This document shows positions 18,158 to 25,712 of a DNA stretch of 46,753 nt, in pieces (position 1 is the first letter of the stretch; the number at the start of each line of letters is the position of its first letter). Where the stretch lies: contig CACXFC010000164.1 of assembly GCA_902766835.1 (NCBI GenBank), positions 1 through 46,753 of the forward strand, read 5' to 3'. This DNA comes from an uncultured Coriobacteriaceae bacterium. GTDB lineage: Bacteria > Actinomycetota > Coriobacteriia > Coriobacteriales > Atopobiaceae. The notes beneath the pieces were generated by a model. The model ran no database searches, was not told the DNA's origin, and worked only from the letters and a program-made list of their open reading frames with translations. Made by a program: the position numbers and the translations under genes.

Positions 18158-19449
18158 TGGGACGCTTCAAGCCGCACAGCACGGCCCCCGTCAAGGAGCG
18201 AGCCATCCTGGTTGGCGTCGACCAAGGCAAGGGAGCATGGAGCATCGAGGAGTCGCTCGACGAGCTGAGGCGCCTTGCCGAAACCGATGGCGCCGAAGTG
18301 GTGTATGTGGCCACCCAGCGGCTCGACCACCCCGTTCCGAAGACCTACATCGGCAGCGGAAAGGTCGAGGAGATTGCCACGCTAGTCAGAAACCTCGACG
18401 CTGACGTCGTCATCTTCGACGACGAGCTATCCCCCTCCCAGCAGTCAAACCTCGAGCGCGCCTTCAAGGAGCCAACCAAGGTCATCGACCGCACGGCGTT
18501 GATCCTCGACATATTTGGCGTGCACGCCCACACGCGCGAGGGACGCCTCCAGGTGCAGCTCGCACAGCTTCAGTACGTGCTACCGCGCCTGAGGGGCATG
18601 TGGAGCCATCTGGTGGGCGAGCAGACGCGCGGTGGCATTGGCAGCCGCTTTGGTCAGGGTGAGAGCCAGCTGGAGGTCGACAGGCGCCTCATCAGAAACC
18701 GGATTGCGACGCTCAGGGAAGAGCTGCGCCGCCTGGAGCAACGGCGCAACGTGCAGAGCAAGGCTCGCTGGGAGTCGGGCATCTATCGCGTCGCCCTGGT
18801 GGGCTATACGAACGCCGGCAAGTCGACGCTGCTCAATCGCCTGACGGACTCCGATGTGTACGTGCGCGACGAGCTGTTCGCAACACTTGACCCCACCACG
18901 CGCGCCCTCGACCTCGAAGAGGGAAGGAAGATCACCCTCACCGATACGGTCGGCTTCATCCAAAAGCTGCCCACGACGCTCGTGGAGTCGTTCAAGTCGA
19001 CGCTGGCCGAGGCGCTTGCTGCCGACCTGATTCTCAAGGTTGTGGATGCCTCCGACCCACACGCAAAGAAGGAGCTCGCCGCCGTTGACGACGTGCTGCG
19101 CGAGATTGGTGCGGCGGATATTCGCTCGGTTGTCGTGTTCAACAAGTGCGACATGCTCGATGAGGATCAGCGCAGGGCGCTATCGCTGGAACATCCCGAA
19201 GCCGTGCAGATCTCTGCGCTCGAGGGCCTAGGGGTAAGCGGCCTGCTCTATCGCATCGCACAGGAGGCTTCGGAGGGTGACAGCACGATCACCGTGCTCG
19301 TGCCCTACGAGAAGGGCATGCTCATCAAGATGGTGCACGAGCGTTGCCAGATCGTGCGCGAGGAATACGTTCAGGAGGGCCTGAAAGCCACGGTACGGGC
19401 CTCAAAGCGCATGAGTGACTTCCTGGCACCATATGCCTATAACGACTGA
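18157..19449 (+). CDS. hflX: GTPase HflX
   Basis: This 430-residue ribosome-associated GTPase can split stalled ribosomes under stress. The N-terminal HflX domain includes VDQGKGAWSIEESLDELRRL and YIGSGKVEEIA. The glycine-rich GERGIGSRFGQGE-like segment appears as TRGGIGSRFGQGESQLE. The G domain has VGYTNAGKSTLLNRL (G1), DTVGFIQKLPTTLVESFKST (G3) and NKCD (G4). The ATG overlaps the miaA TGA. A TTG six bases earlier is possible but too close to the GGCGG ribosome-binding site. It ends the long + strand block. Confidence 0.94.
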   Translation: MGRFKPHSTAPVKERAILVGVDQGKGAWSIEESLDELRRLAETDGAEVVYVATQRLDHPVPKTYIGSGKVEEIATLVRNLDADVVIFDDELSPSQQSNLERAFKEPTKVIDRTALILDIFGVHAHTREGRLQVQLAQLQYVLPRLRGMWSHLVGEQTRGGIGSRFGQGESQLEVDRRLIRNRIATLREELRRLEQRRNVQSKARWESGIYRVALVGYTNAGKSTLLNRLTDSDVYVRDELFATLDPTTRALDLEEGRKITLTDTVGFIQKLPTTLVESFKSTLAEALAADLILKVVDASDPHAKKELAAVDDVLREIGAADIRSVVVFNKCDMLDEDQRRALSLEHPEAVQISALEGLGVSGLLYRIAQEASEGDSTITVLVPYEKGMLIKMVHERCQIVREEYVQEGLKATVRASKRMSDFLAPYAYND

Positions 19450-19461
19450 TTTAAGGGCTTC

Positions 19462-20241
19462 TCAGAGCGGCCGTATGAGCTGCAGGACAGCAAGCAGGAG
19501 CGGCTGGTGCACAACGTAGATGGGCAGCGCCAGCTTGCCTATGGCCTCGAGTGGCTTGCAGGTGACGCGCGCCATCCATGACGGGTAACCATGCGCGCGC
19601 CAGTAATGTGCGACGGACGTGCCAACGAGGAACATGAAGGTGTAGGGGATGAGCGGGTAGTAGTCACCCGAGGCAAAGTTGGGCCCGGGCAAGCCCAGCC
19701 AAGACAGATACGGCGTGGCGTACCACGATGCGGGAAGGGCGCACCTTAGGCTGCCGATCCCAACATAGCCATGCGGCACGCCCTGCAAAAACAGGAAGCA
19801 GGCAAAGAGCACGCAGGCCGCGACTATGCCCGCGGGCGAACATCCCAGCCGCTGAAGCAGGTACTCGACGAGCGTGCTGCCGCCCATACAGAAGATGATG
19901 CCGAAGCTGATGGGCGTGTCGACGACAGCGATCGTGGTTACGAGGTATACGGCAAGCGCCACGCCCAGATAGCGCAAGGCCCGCTTGAGGCCATTGCGGG
20001 AGAAGGTGCACATGCACCCGGCTATGAACAAGAACGTCCAAGATATCGAGCAGCGCCAGATGTCTTGGAAGGGTGGCTGGAAGAACGCAAGGTTGTAGCC
20101 ATAGAGATACCTGAGGTCGTAGCAGAGGTGAAAGAGGACCATCGAGATGACCGAGAATCCTCGCACGACATCAAAAATGGCCATCCGCCCCGAGGCGGAT
20201 GGCTCGGACTTGCTTGCTGTGGGCGTTGTGGATGTCTGCAT
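19462..20241 (-). CDS. Heparan-alpha-glucosaminide N-acetyltransferase-like (DUF1624) membrane protein
   Basis: This 259-residue polytopic membrane protein has about seven hydrophobic segments. The start of the domain, FDVVRGFSVISMVLFHLCYD, resembles the DUF1624 family, where the conserved His faces acyl-CoA and the protein moves acetyl groups across the membrane. The substrate in bacteria is unknown. The first ATG lies three bases after lexA and has no clear ribosome-binding site. A second ATG at 20184 sits immediately after a strong hairpin. It may be co-transcribed with lexA. Family-level assignment is moderate. Confidence 0.72.
   Translation of the reverse strand: MQTSTTPTASKSEPSASGRMAIFDVVRGFSVISMVLFHLCYDLRYLYGYNLAFFQPPFQDIWRCSISWTFLFIAGCMCTFSRNGLKRALRYLGVALAVYLVTTIAVVDTPISFGIIFCMGGSTLVEYLLQRLGCSPAGIVAACVLFACFLFLQGVPHGYVGIGSLRCALPASWYATPYLSWLGLPGPNFASGDYYPLIPYTFMFLVGTSVAHYWRAHGYPSWMARVTCKPLEAIGKLALPIYVVHQPLLLAVLQLIRPL
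20181..20202 (-). other. Perfect 9-bp hairpin inside the start region of the DUF1624 gene
   Basis: CCATCCGCC (20181-20189) and GGCGGATGG (20194-20202) are perfect reverse complements with a 4-nt loop. Read on the - strand the hairpin is followed by CCATTTTTG, resembling a terminator, and it covers the alternative ATG at 20184. It could end some lexA transcripts or hide a translation start. It may also be chance within coding sequence. Confidence 0.5.
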
Positions 20242-20244
20242 GGG

Positions 20245-20892
20245 CTACGAGATGGATCTGATGAGGGCCGTGACCCTACCAAGGATGACGGGGTCTTTCA
20301 CGTAGATGGGCTCCATCGTGTCGTTCTCGGGCTGGAGGCGCACCATGTCCTTCTCGCGATAGAAGGTCTTGACCGTTGCGGAGTCGTCTATGAGGGCAAC
20401 GACAATCTCGCCATCGTGGGCATCGTGCTGCTCCTTGACCACGATGTAGTCTCCGTCGAAGATGCCGGCGTTGATCATGGACTCACCGCGCACGCGCAAG
20501 ATGAACGAGCTGGAGTCGCCCACGATGCTGGTGGGCAGCGTGAGCGTCTCTTCAACGTTCTGCTCGGCAAGGATGGGCGTGCCTGCGGCGACGCGGCCCA
20601 CCAGGGGCAGGTGCATCTCGTTGCTCGAAGGATCTTGGACCGGGGAGGCCAGGCCCTGTGTGGTGGCGGGGGAGTCCGACACCACCTCGATGGTGCGGGG
20701 CTTCTTGGAGTCGCGCTTGATGAGCCCGCGCTCCTGAAGCACCTTGAGGTGCATGTGCACCGTTGAGGGGGATGCAAGCCCTACCGCAGCGCCAATCTCC
20801 CTGACCGAAGGCGGGTAGCCACGCTCCTTCGTGTAAGAGCAGATGTACTCATAGATAGCCATTTGGCGCTTGCTGAGCTTGTCGCGTGCCAT
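20245..20892 (-). CDS. lexA: SOS repressor LexA
   Basis: This 215-residue repressor/autoprotease switches off SOS genes and cleaves itself when RecA filaments form. The N-terminal winged helix contains KLSKRQMAIYEYICSYTKER and PPSVREIGAAVGLASPSTVH. The cleavage site Ala-Gly lies in VGRVAAGTPILAE. The catalytic serine is in VRGESM and the catalytic lysine in DDSATVKTFYRE. The ATG at 20892 is chosen because GAGGAGG precedes it and it matches the usual MARDKLSKRQ start; an upstream extension is not needed. It is autoregulated through the operators in the divergent promoter region. Confidence 0.97.
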   Translation of the reverse strand: MARDKLSKRQMAIYEYICSYTKERGYPPSVREIGAAVGLASPSTVHMHLKVLQERGLIKRDSKKPRTIEVVSDSPATTQGLASPVQDPSSNEMHLPLVGRVAAGTPILAEQNVEETLTLPTSIVGDSSSFILRVRGESMINAGIFDGDYIVVKEQHDAHDGEIVVALIDDSATVKTFYREKDMVRLQPENDTMEPIYVKDPVILGRVTALIRSIS

Positions 20893-20927
20893 GTTGTCCT
20901 CCTCGCAACGCCCGGGAGCCGCAAATA

Positions 20928-21002
20928 CAAACAAATGTTCCGATTTGGGTTGACCGAACAACTGTTTGAGCATAGTATAGTACGCACGTTCTGCTTTTGC
21001 AA
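20928..21002. promoter_or_regulatory. Overlapping divergent promoters of lexA and the LysM gene with LexA boxes
   Basis: On the - strand, TTGCAA (20997-21002), 17 bases and TATACT (20974-20979) make the lexA promoter. On the + strand, TTGACC (20950-20955), 17 bases and TAGTAT (20973-20978) drive the LysM gene. CGAACAACTGTTTG (20955-20968) differs from the perfect SOS box by one base. It fills the spacer of the + promoter and lies just after the lexA -10. A weaker second box, CAAACAAATGTTCC (20928-20941), lies in the lexA leader. One LexA dimer could therefore control both directions. Confidence 0.88.
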
Positions 21003-21062
21003 CCCAATTAGTGTCGTGGGTGTCCTCTATAACCTAACTGTCGCACACGAGAGGAGCATCAC

Positions 21063-21578
21063 ATGAATAGCAACACCACCGCAGCCCCCGCCTTCGAAGG
21101 TACGCTCGCCCTTGCATCGTCACGTCCTCGTTTCCGCGTCATCGAAGGTGGCCTTAGCAAGCAGGCGCAGAAGGCGCCGGTACATGTGCCTGCCAAGGTT
21201 GCGGTGGCTCGTCCGCGCTCCGCAAGGCGTGTGGCGCCTGCGCAGGCAACGGCTCAGGTTAGGCGCACGAGCACTCAGGCACAGTCCTCCAGCTCCTTCC
21301 TGGTTGTATGCGCGGTAACGCTCATGGTTGCGATCGCCCTGCTGTGGTTTGTTCCTAACGCCCTGGCAAAGAGCCGTGTGAGCCATGCTCTCGAGGGCGT
21401 TACGTACGAGACGGTCACCGTTCATACGGGCGACACGCTTTGGGGCATTGCGGAAGAGCATGCTGTTGAGGGGTGCACCACAGCCGAAGTCGTGCAGCAT
21501 ATCAAGTCTGCCAACGAGCTTGAGGATGCATGCCTGGCACCGGGCATGCGTATAAGCGTTCCCTGCACCCTTGGGTAG
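21063..21578 (+). CDS. LysM membrane protein, probable SOS-induced cell-division inhibitor
   Basis: This 171-residue protein has a basic cytoplasmic N-terminus of ~75 residues, one transmembrane helix (FLVVCAVTLMVAIALLWFV, ~residues 79-97) and an external LysM domain (VTVHTGDTLWGIAEEHAVEG to the C-terminus) that would bind peptidoglycan. It is divergent from lexA and shares its SOS operator. The same arrangement holds for yneA in Bacillus and Rv2719c in Mycobacterium, which restrain division during DNA damage. nrdR follows it, as in Mycobacterium. The function is inferred from architecture, operator and synteny; sequence similarity to those proteins outside LysM is low. GAGAGGAG precedes the ATG. 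Confidence 0.82.
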   Translation: MNSNTTAAPAFEGTLALASSRPRFRVIEGGLSKQAQKAPVHVPAKVAVARPRSARRVAPAQATAQVRRTSTQAQSSSSFLVVCAVTLMVAIALLWFVPNALAKSRVSHALEGVTYETVTVHTGDTLWGIAEEHAVEGCTTAEVVQHIKSANELEDACLAPGMRISVPCTLG

Positions 21579-21631
21579 CAGTACCGTTACGTTGAGTTTC
21601 CCTAGATTCCCTCACAATATCAACGCGGCAG

Positions 21632-21660
21632 GTCACAGATCTTTCGCTTGAGGCTATACT
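21632..21660 (+). promoter_or_regulatory. Candidate promoter of nrdR-dut
   Basis: GTCACA (21632-21637), 17 bases and TATACT (21655-21660). The -10 is good and the -35 has four of six consensus bases. It lies 78 bases before nrdR. Confidence 0.45.
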
Positions 21661-21684
21661 TTCGCTATTGCTTCGAGGTAATAG

Positions 21685-21725
21685 CTCGATAACGGTGATA
21701 GGCACAAGGCATTTTCGTTATCGAG
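21685..21725 (+). promoter_or_regulatory. Inverted repeat in the nrdR leader
   Basis: CTCGATAACG (21685-21694) and CGTTATCGAG (21716-21725) are perfect 10-base reverse complements around a 21-nt loop. The GAGGGAGGA ribosome-binding site starts three bases later. It could be an operator or an mRNA hairpin controlling nrdR translation. It does not match the NrdR box I know. Confidence 0.5.
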
Positions 21726-21738
21726 GTGAGGGAGGAAG

Positions 21739-22185
21739 ATGCGCTGCCCTAAATGTGGTTGTGACGAGTCGAAAGTCGTAGATTCTCGTCCTTCAGAAAA
21801 CAACGACGCCATTAGGCGTCGTCGCGAGTGCATCCAGTGCGGATGCCGATTCACTACGTATGAGCGCCGTGAGGATATGCCCCTCATGGTGGTCAAACGT
21901 GACGGTCGCAAGGAGACCTTCGAGCGTTCGAAGCTCATGCGCGGGCTGCTTACGGCCACCGTCAAGCGCAACGTCCATATTGACGTGCTCGAAAGCCTTA
22001 TCAGCAGCATCGAGTCCGAGCTTCGCGATCGCGGCATCGCCGAGATCTCTTCTCAGGATCTGGGCATGATGGTGCTCCAGCGCCTCGTTGACATCGACAA
22101 GGTGGCGTACGTGCGCTTCGCGTCGGTGTACCGGGACTTCAAGGATGTCGATGAGTTCAGCGAAGAGTTGCGGAGTCTTGTGTAA
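21739..22185 (+). CDS. nrdR: Transcriptional repressor NrdR
   Basis: This 148-residue repressor senses ATP/dATP and controls ribonucleotide reductase genes. The zinc ribbon is [10 protein letters not shown] with [14 protein letters not shown]. The ATP-cone domain follows ([20 protein letters not shown] onwards), with [19 protein letters not shown] near the end. The length is typical. Its stop overlaps the dut ATG by one base, so regulation of dNTP supply and dUTP removal are linked. Confidence 0.96.
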   Translation: MRCPKCGCDESKVVDSRPSENNDAIRRRRECIQCGCRFTTYERREDMPLMVVKRDGRKETFERSKLMRGLLTATVKRNVHIDVLESLISSIESELRDRGIAEISSQDLGMMVLQRLVDIDKVAYVRFASVYRDFKDVDEFSEELRSLV

Positions 22186-22652
22186 TGAGCGAGCACACGT
22201 CCAACAGCGCCACAATCTCCGTACCCATCAAGCGCATCGACCCGACGGTCGAGCTGCCCAGCTATGCCTACGCGGGCGACGCAGGGCTTGACCTGCGTTC
22301 CAGCGAGGATGTCACCCTCGAGCCCTTCGAGCGGCGCCTTATTAGCACGGGGCTTGCCGTGGCCATACCCGAGGGGTATGCGGGCTTTGTACAGCCCCGC
22401 AGCGGCCTTGCCCTCAAGCAGGGGCTCTCTATGGCCAACACGCCAGGTCTCATAGACGCGCACTATCGTGGCGAGCTCAAGATCTGTGCCATCAATCTCG
22501 ACCCCAAGCAGCCCATCGTCATCAAGCGGGGAGACCGCATCGCCCAGCTGGTTATCCAGCAGGTGCCCGTGGTCAACCTCGTGGAAGTGGAAGAGCTCGA
22601 CGAGACCGACCGTGGTGCGGGCGGGTTTGGCTCGAGTGGCGTCTCTCAGTAA
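22185..22652 (+). CDS. dut: Deoxyuridine 5'-triphosphate nucleotidohydrolase (dUTPase)
   Basis: This 155-residue trimeric enzyme hydrolyses dUTP to dUMP and pyrophosphate, keeping uracil out of DNA and feeding thymidylate synthesis. The five dUTPase motifs are visible: [42 protein letters not shown] and the C-terminal lid [11 protein letters not shown]. It is coupled to nrdR and followed by a terminator. Confidence 0.96.
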   Translation: MSEHTSNSATISVPIKRIDPTVELPSYAYAGDAGLDLRSSEDVTLEPFERRLISTGLAVAIPEGYAGFVQPRSGLALKQGLSMANTPGLIDAHYRGELKICAINLDPKQPIVIKRGDRIAQLVIQQVPVVNLVEVEELDETDRGAGGFGSSGVSQ

Positions 22653-22682
22653 AACACCTACATTTACCTGCTGTTTTATTAT

Positions 22683-22715
22683 GGGTCGGCTGTGGTTTGG
22701 GCAGTCGGCCCTTTT
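22683..22715 (+). terminator. Rho-independent terminator of nrdR-dut
   Basis: GGGTCGGCTG (22683-22692) pairs with CAGTCGGCCC (22702-22711) using two G-U pairs, followed by TTTT. Confidence 0.75.
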
Positions 22716-22739
22716 ATGTGGCAGATTCTCCGGCAATGC

Positions 22740-22768
22740 TTGCGTAAATATGTCTAACACGATAATAT
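22740..22768 (+). promoter_or_regulatory. Candidate trxB promoter
   Basis: TTGCGT (22740-22745), 17 bases and TAATAT (22763-22768), in an AT-rich stretch after the dut terminator and 32 bases before trxB. An alternative -10 register (GATAAT) overlaps it. Confidence 0.5.
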
Positions 22769-22800
22769 TGTGTACAAACTAATAACGAAAGGGGATTGCT

Positions 22801-23751
22801 ATGCTCGACGACAAGGTGTTCGATCTGGTCATCATCGGCGGCGGCCCGGCAGGGCTCTCTGCGGCAATCTATGCGCAGCGCGCGATGCTCGATAGCGTTC
22901 TGCTGGAGCAGGAGGCCGTTGGCGGTCAGGTCATCATCACAAGCGACATCGACAACTATCCTGGCGTACCGCAGACTGATGGATTCTCGCTGATTGAGAC
23001 CATGCAGCGTCAGGCGGAAGGCCTGGGCGCTCGCATCATCCTCTCTAATGCCGAAAAGGTCATTCACGACGAGGAGACTGGCCTGTTTGAGGTTCGCACG
23101 CCTGAGGGCACGATCATGACCAAGACGGTCATCGCCTCGGGAGGCGCCACGCCGCGCCGCGCCGGGTTCAAGGGCGAAAAGGAGTTCGTGGGCCATGGCG
23201 TGTCGTATTGCGCCACTTGCGATGGAATGTTCTATCGCGGCAAGAAGGTCTATGTCATTGGCGGCGGAAACTCTGCCTGCGAGGAGGCGCTCTTCCTGAC
23301 GCGCTTTGCCGACCAGGTCGACGTCATCGTCCGTAAGGACCACCTGCGCGCGCAGGCTGTCGTGGGCAAGCAGCTTGAGGAGAACCCCAAGGTAAACATC
23401 AGGTACCTGACGAGTGTCGTGGCTGTTGACGGCAACACGATGCTGAAGTCGGTCACGCTTCGCAACAACGAGACGGGCGAGACCTACGTTGAGGAGTATG
23501 ACGAGGGCGGCTTTGGCGTCTTCGTCTTCGTGGGGCGCGTTCCCGCATCCCAGCTCCTTGAGGGGCTCGTGGAGCTTGACGATGCTGGCTACGTCATTGC
23601 CAACGAGCGCATGGCCACCAAGACGCCGGGTCTGTATGTTGCCGGCGACATCCGCCAGAAGCCGCTCCGTCAGATTGTAACGGCTGCGGCAGATGGCGCT
23701 GTGGCCGCCACGAGCGTCTCTGCCTATCTCGGGCATCCGGTTGAGGGCTAG
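22801..23751 (+). CDS. trxB: Thioredoxin reductase
   Basis: This 316-residue FAD/NADPH flavoenzyme reduces thioredoxin. The FAD-binding motif is IIGGGPAGLSAAIYA, the redox-active dithiol is CATC within SYCATCDGMFYRGK, and the NADPH-binding motif is VIGGGNSACEEALFL. LYVAGDIRQKPLRQIVTAAADG is the second FAD contact. GAAAGGGG precedes the ATG. It is a single-gene unit; no thioredoxin gene is adjacent in this window. Confidence 0.96.
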   Translation: MLDDKVFDLVIIGGGPAGLSAAIYAQRAMLDSVLLEQEAVGGQVIITSDIDNYPGVPQTDGFSLIETMQRQAEGLGARIILSNAEKVIHDEETGLFEVRTPEGTIMTKTVIASGGATPRRAGFKGEKEFVGHGVSYCATCDGMFYRGKKVYVIGGGNSACEEALFLTRFADQVDVIVRKDHLRAQAVVGKQLEENPKVNIRYLTSVVAVDGNTMLKSVTLRNNETGETYVEEYDEGGFGVFVFVGRVPASQLLEGLVELDDAGYVIANERMATKTPGLYVAGDIRQKPLRQIVTAAADGAVAATSVSAYLGHPVEG

Positions 23752-23781
23752 GCTTAGCAACAAGAAATTCTCGTTTAGCTT

Positions 23782-23831
23782 AAGGGACACGTCCTTTTAG
23801 CCTCTCAAGGCGAAATAGGGCGTGCCCTTTT
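23782..23831. repeat. REP-like inverted repeat, copy 1 (degenerate)
   Basis: AAGGGACACGTCCTTTT (23782-23798) is an imperfect inverse of AAATAGGGCGTGCCCTTTT (23813-23831). It shares the AAGGGACACG core with the copies at 26935, 38651 and 46532. It lies 30 bases after trxB and ends in a T-run, so it may serve as the trxB terminator. Confidence 0.7.
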
Positions 23832-23860
23832 GTCATCGCGCAAAAGATTCGTTCTATATT

Positions 23861-23975
23861 GAGGTATCAGAACCCATTGAGAACCAAAACGGGGCCTTAA
23901 ATCGGCTCTCAGAGCCTCGTAGGGTTTTACCTGCGGTTTTATAGCTACCGCAACGATAAGCCTGTTAGATACCTC
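23861..23975 (+). ncRNA. Candidate structured non-coding RNA (three-way junction)
   Basis: In the gap between convergent trxB and the ClC gene, GAGGTATC (23861-23868) pairs perfectly with GATACCTC (23968-23975). Inside, AGAACCC (23869-23875) pairs with GGGTTTT (23922-23928) with one G-U. TGAGA (23878-23882) pairs with TCTCA (23907-23911), extended by GCC/GGC. TGCGGT (23932-23937) pairs with ACCGCA (23947-23952). Together these give a closing helix and two internal arms. There is no coding potential. I do not recognise it as a known riboswitch, tmRNA, 6S or SRP RNA. Strand is assumed to be +, because pairing is equally possible on both. The remaining bases of the 287-bp gap hold only REP copy 1. 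Confidence 0.5.
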
Positions 23976-24038
23976 TTATAAAACCGTGATAATATATCTT
24001 ATGTAAAGTAAGCATCTCTCATCCCAAAGTGATTCACG

Positions 24039-25673
24039 CTACGCCTTCCCCTCCTGCGCACCGCTTCCAACTCCCGTCGAGAGCCCGCGACACAACCCCG
24101 TGAGCAAAAGCTGTGTGTCGGCTTCGAGATCCGAGTCCATGATGATGAGCAATTGGTCGAGCGCCTGCAGCTGCGTGGTGCCGCGCGGTATGACACGCTG
24201 GCCCGCTCGGTCGATGGTGACCACGAGCGTGTTCTTCGGCCAAGGCACATCCTTGATCTGGCGACCCTCGGCCAGGCTTCCCACACCTACCACATGCGTG
24301 TGCAAGACCTTGCTACCCTCAACCTCAACGTTACTTGAGCCTTCAGGTTCGGGAAGTTTAGCTAGAAGGTCGCTCAGAAGCTTCTCGTAGAACGGCTCAA
24401 CGTCCATGAGGTTTGCCGTCACATAGGCAACAAGCGCCACGGCCGTTGCGGCCAACAACGTGTCGAGCGTACCGGTGAGCTCGAAACACAGGACCACGGC
24501 AGTCACGGGCGCACGCACCGAACCGGCAAACATGCCGGCTACTCCCAGTACGATGAAGTTATTTAGATACGTTAGGGGCACATCTGTTGCACCAACCGCC
24601 GCGAGGCCGCATAAGGTGCCCACCAGAGAGCCCATGATGACCAGCGGCAGCAAGGTGCCGCCCGGGGCTCCCGTGCCAAAGCAGATGCCCGTAAAGAGGT
24701 ATTTGCCCACAAGAAGCGCCCCTACCATGGCAAAGGTCAATCCCCTGCCACTCTCAAGGTACGCAATAATCGCATCGCCACCGCACAGGAGCTGCGGAAA
24801 CGTGAAGGTTGCAACGCCAGCGCACAGGAAGGCAATGAGCAAGACGCCGTCACCCATGCGCTTCCTGAGCCTTCCAAAGACCTGTTCCTGCAGCGCGAAC
24901 ATCCCAAGGTTGTGTAGGGCGCCCAGGATGCCGCAGATGAGGCCCATGAGGAGCACAAAGCCATAGTCAACGTGAGGCAGGTCTCCTACCAGCGAAAAGT
25001 GGAGAACGGGTTCTATGCCAAGCACGTGGGAGCACACGAAGTCGGCCATGGAGGCCGCCGTCATGACAGAGATGACCAGAGGCGCGTTGAACTCCCGGTG
25101 AATCTCCTCCAGGGCAAACAAGACGCCGGTAAGCGGCGCGTGGAAGGCTGCCGACATGCCTGCCGCAGCCCCACAGGTGACCAGAACGTGCTCCTCGCCC
25201 TGCTTCTTGCCAAACAGGCGGCTGACGCCCTTGCCAGCCATGCCGCCCAGCAGCACCGAGGGGCCCTCGCGGCCCAGGGAAAGGCCTGATAGCGTGCAGA
25301 GAACGCCCTCGACGAACTTTATGGCTATCACGCGTGCCCAAGCCATATCAAGGCGACCGGTGACCTCGGCATCAATCTGCGGAATGCCCGATCCGCGCGT
25401 GTCCGGCTCATATTGCATAAGACGTGCTATGACGACAGAGAATACCGCCAACGCGAGAAACCACCCGCCAGCGGCAAGGGCGTGGCCACTCATCATGTCG
25501 ATGAGGCTTCGGAGCGTTCGCTCGGCGGTTGCCAGTGAGAATCGGTAGCCCGTTATGATGAGGCCTACGGCTATGCCCACGAGCGCCCCTTCGCCCACCA
25601 TATCCACCTGGAAGCGACGTGAGAAATGTCGCTCGATGGACTCCCGATCAGACGCCGCATGTTGGCCTACCAC
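24039..25673 (-). CDS. ClC family chloride channel/transporter with TrkA-C domain
   Basis: This 544-residue membrane protein has ~10 hydrophobic segments and the ClC filter motifs GSGIPQ (residues 94-99), GREGPSV (134-140, with the gating glutamate) and GTGAPGGTLLPL. GSGIP with Ser indicates chloride rather than the fluoride-specific branch. The last ~75 residues resemble a cytoplasmic TrkA-C (RCK_C) ligand-binding domain (HVVGVGSLAEGRQIKDVPWP). It starts at GTG 25673 with GGGGAG upstream; an internal ATG at codon 25 is less well supported. It could be an exchanger helping acid or anion balance. It is a single gene with no obvious partner. Confidence 0.92.
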   Translation of the reverse strand: MVGQHAASDRESIERHFSRRFQVDMVGEGALVGIAVGLIITGYRFSLATAERTLRSLIDMMSGHALAAGGWFLALAVFSVVIARLMQYEPDTRGSGIPQIDAEVTGRLDMAWARVIAIKFVEGVLCTLSGLSLGREGPSVLLGGMAGKGVSRLFGKKQGEEHVLVTCGAAAGMSAAFHAPLTGVLFALEEIHREFNAPLVISVMTAASMADFVCSHVLGIEPVLHFSLVGDLPHVDYGFVLLMGLICGILGALHNLGMFALQEQVFGRLRKRMGDGVLLIAFLCAGVATFTFPQLLCGGDAIIAYLESGRGLTFAMVGALLVGKYLFTGICFGTGAPGGTLLPLVIMGSLVGTLCGLAAVGATDVPLTYLNNFIVLGVAGMFAGSVRAPVTAVVLCFELTGTLDTLLAATAVALVAYVTANLMDVEPFYEKLLSDLLAKLPEPEGSSNVEVEGSKVLHTHVVGVGSLAEGRQIKDVPWPKNTLVVTIDRAGQRVIPRGTTQLQALDQLLIIMDSDLEADTQLLLTGLCRGLSTGVGSGAQEGKA

Positions 25674-25712
25674 AACAGACTCCCCTATAACAAACGATCC
25701 TGCAGCCCCGCT

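Noticed and set aside
23861-23975. Fluoride riboswitch or tracrRNA for the structured region
   Set aside because: The adjacent ClC gene is on the opposite strand with its 3' end here, so a leader riboswitch is impossible for it; the fluoride motif is not seen; no cas genes or CRISPR repeats occur in the window.
24039-25673. Fluoride-specific CLC-F exporter
   Set aside because: The filter motif is GSGIP, not the GMGIP/GVGIP seen in the fluoride branch, and the protein is longer with a TrkA-C domain.
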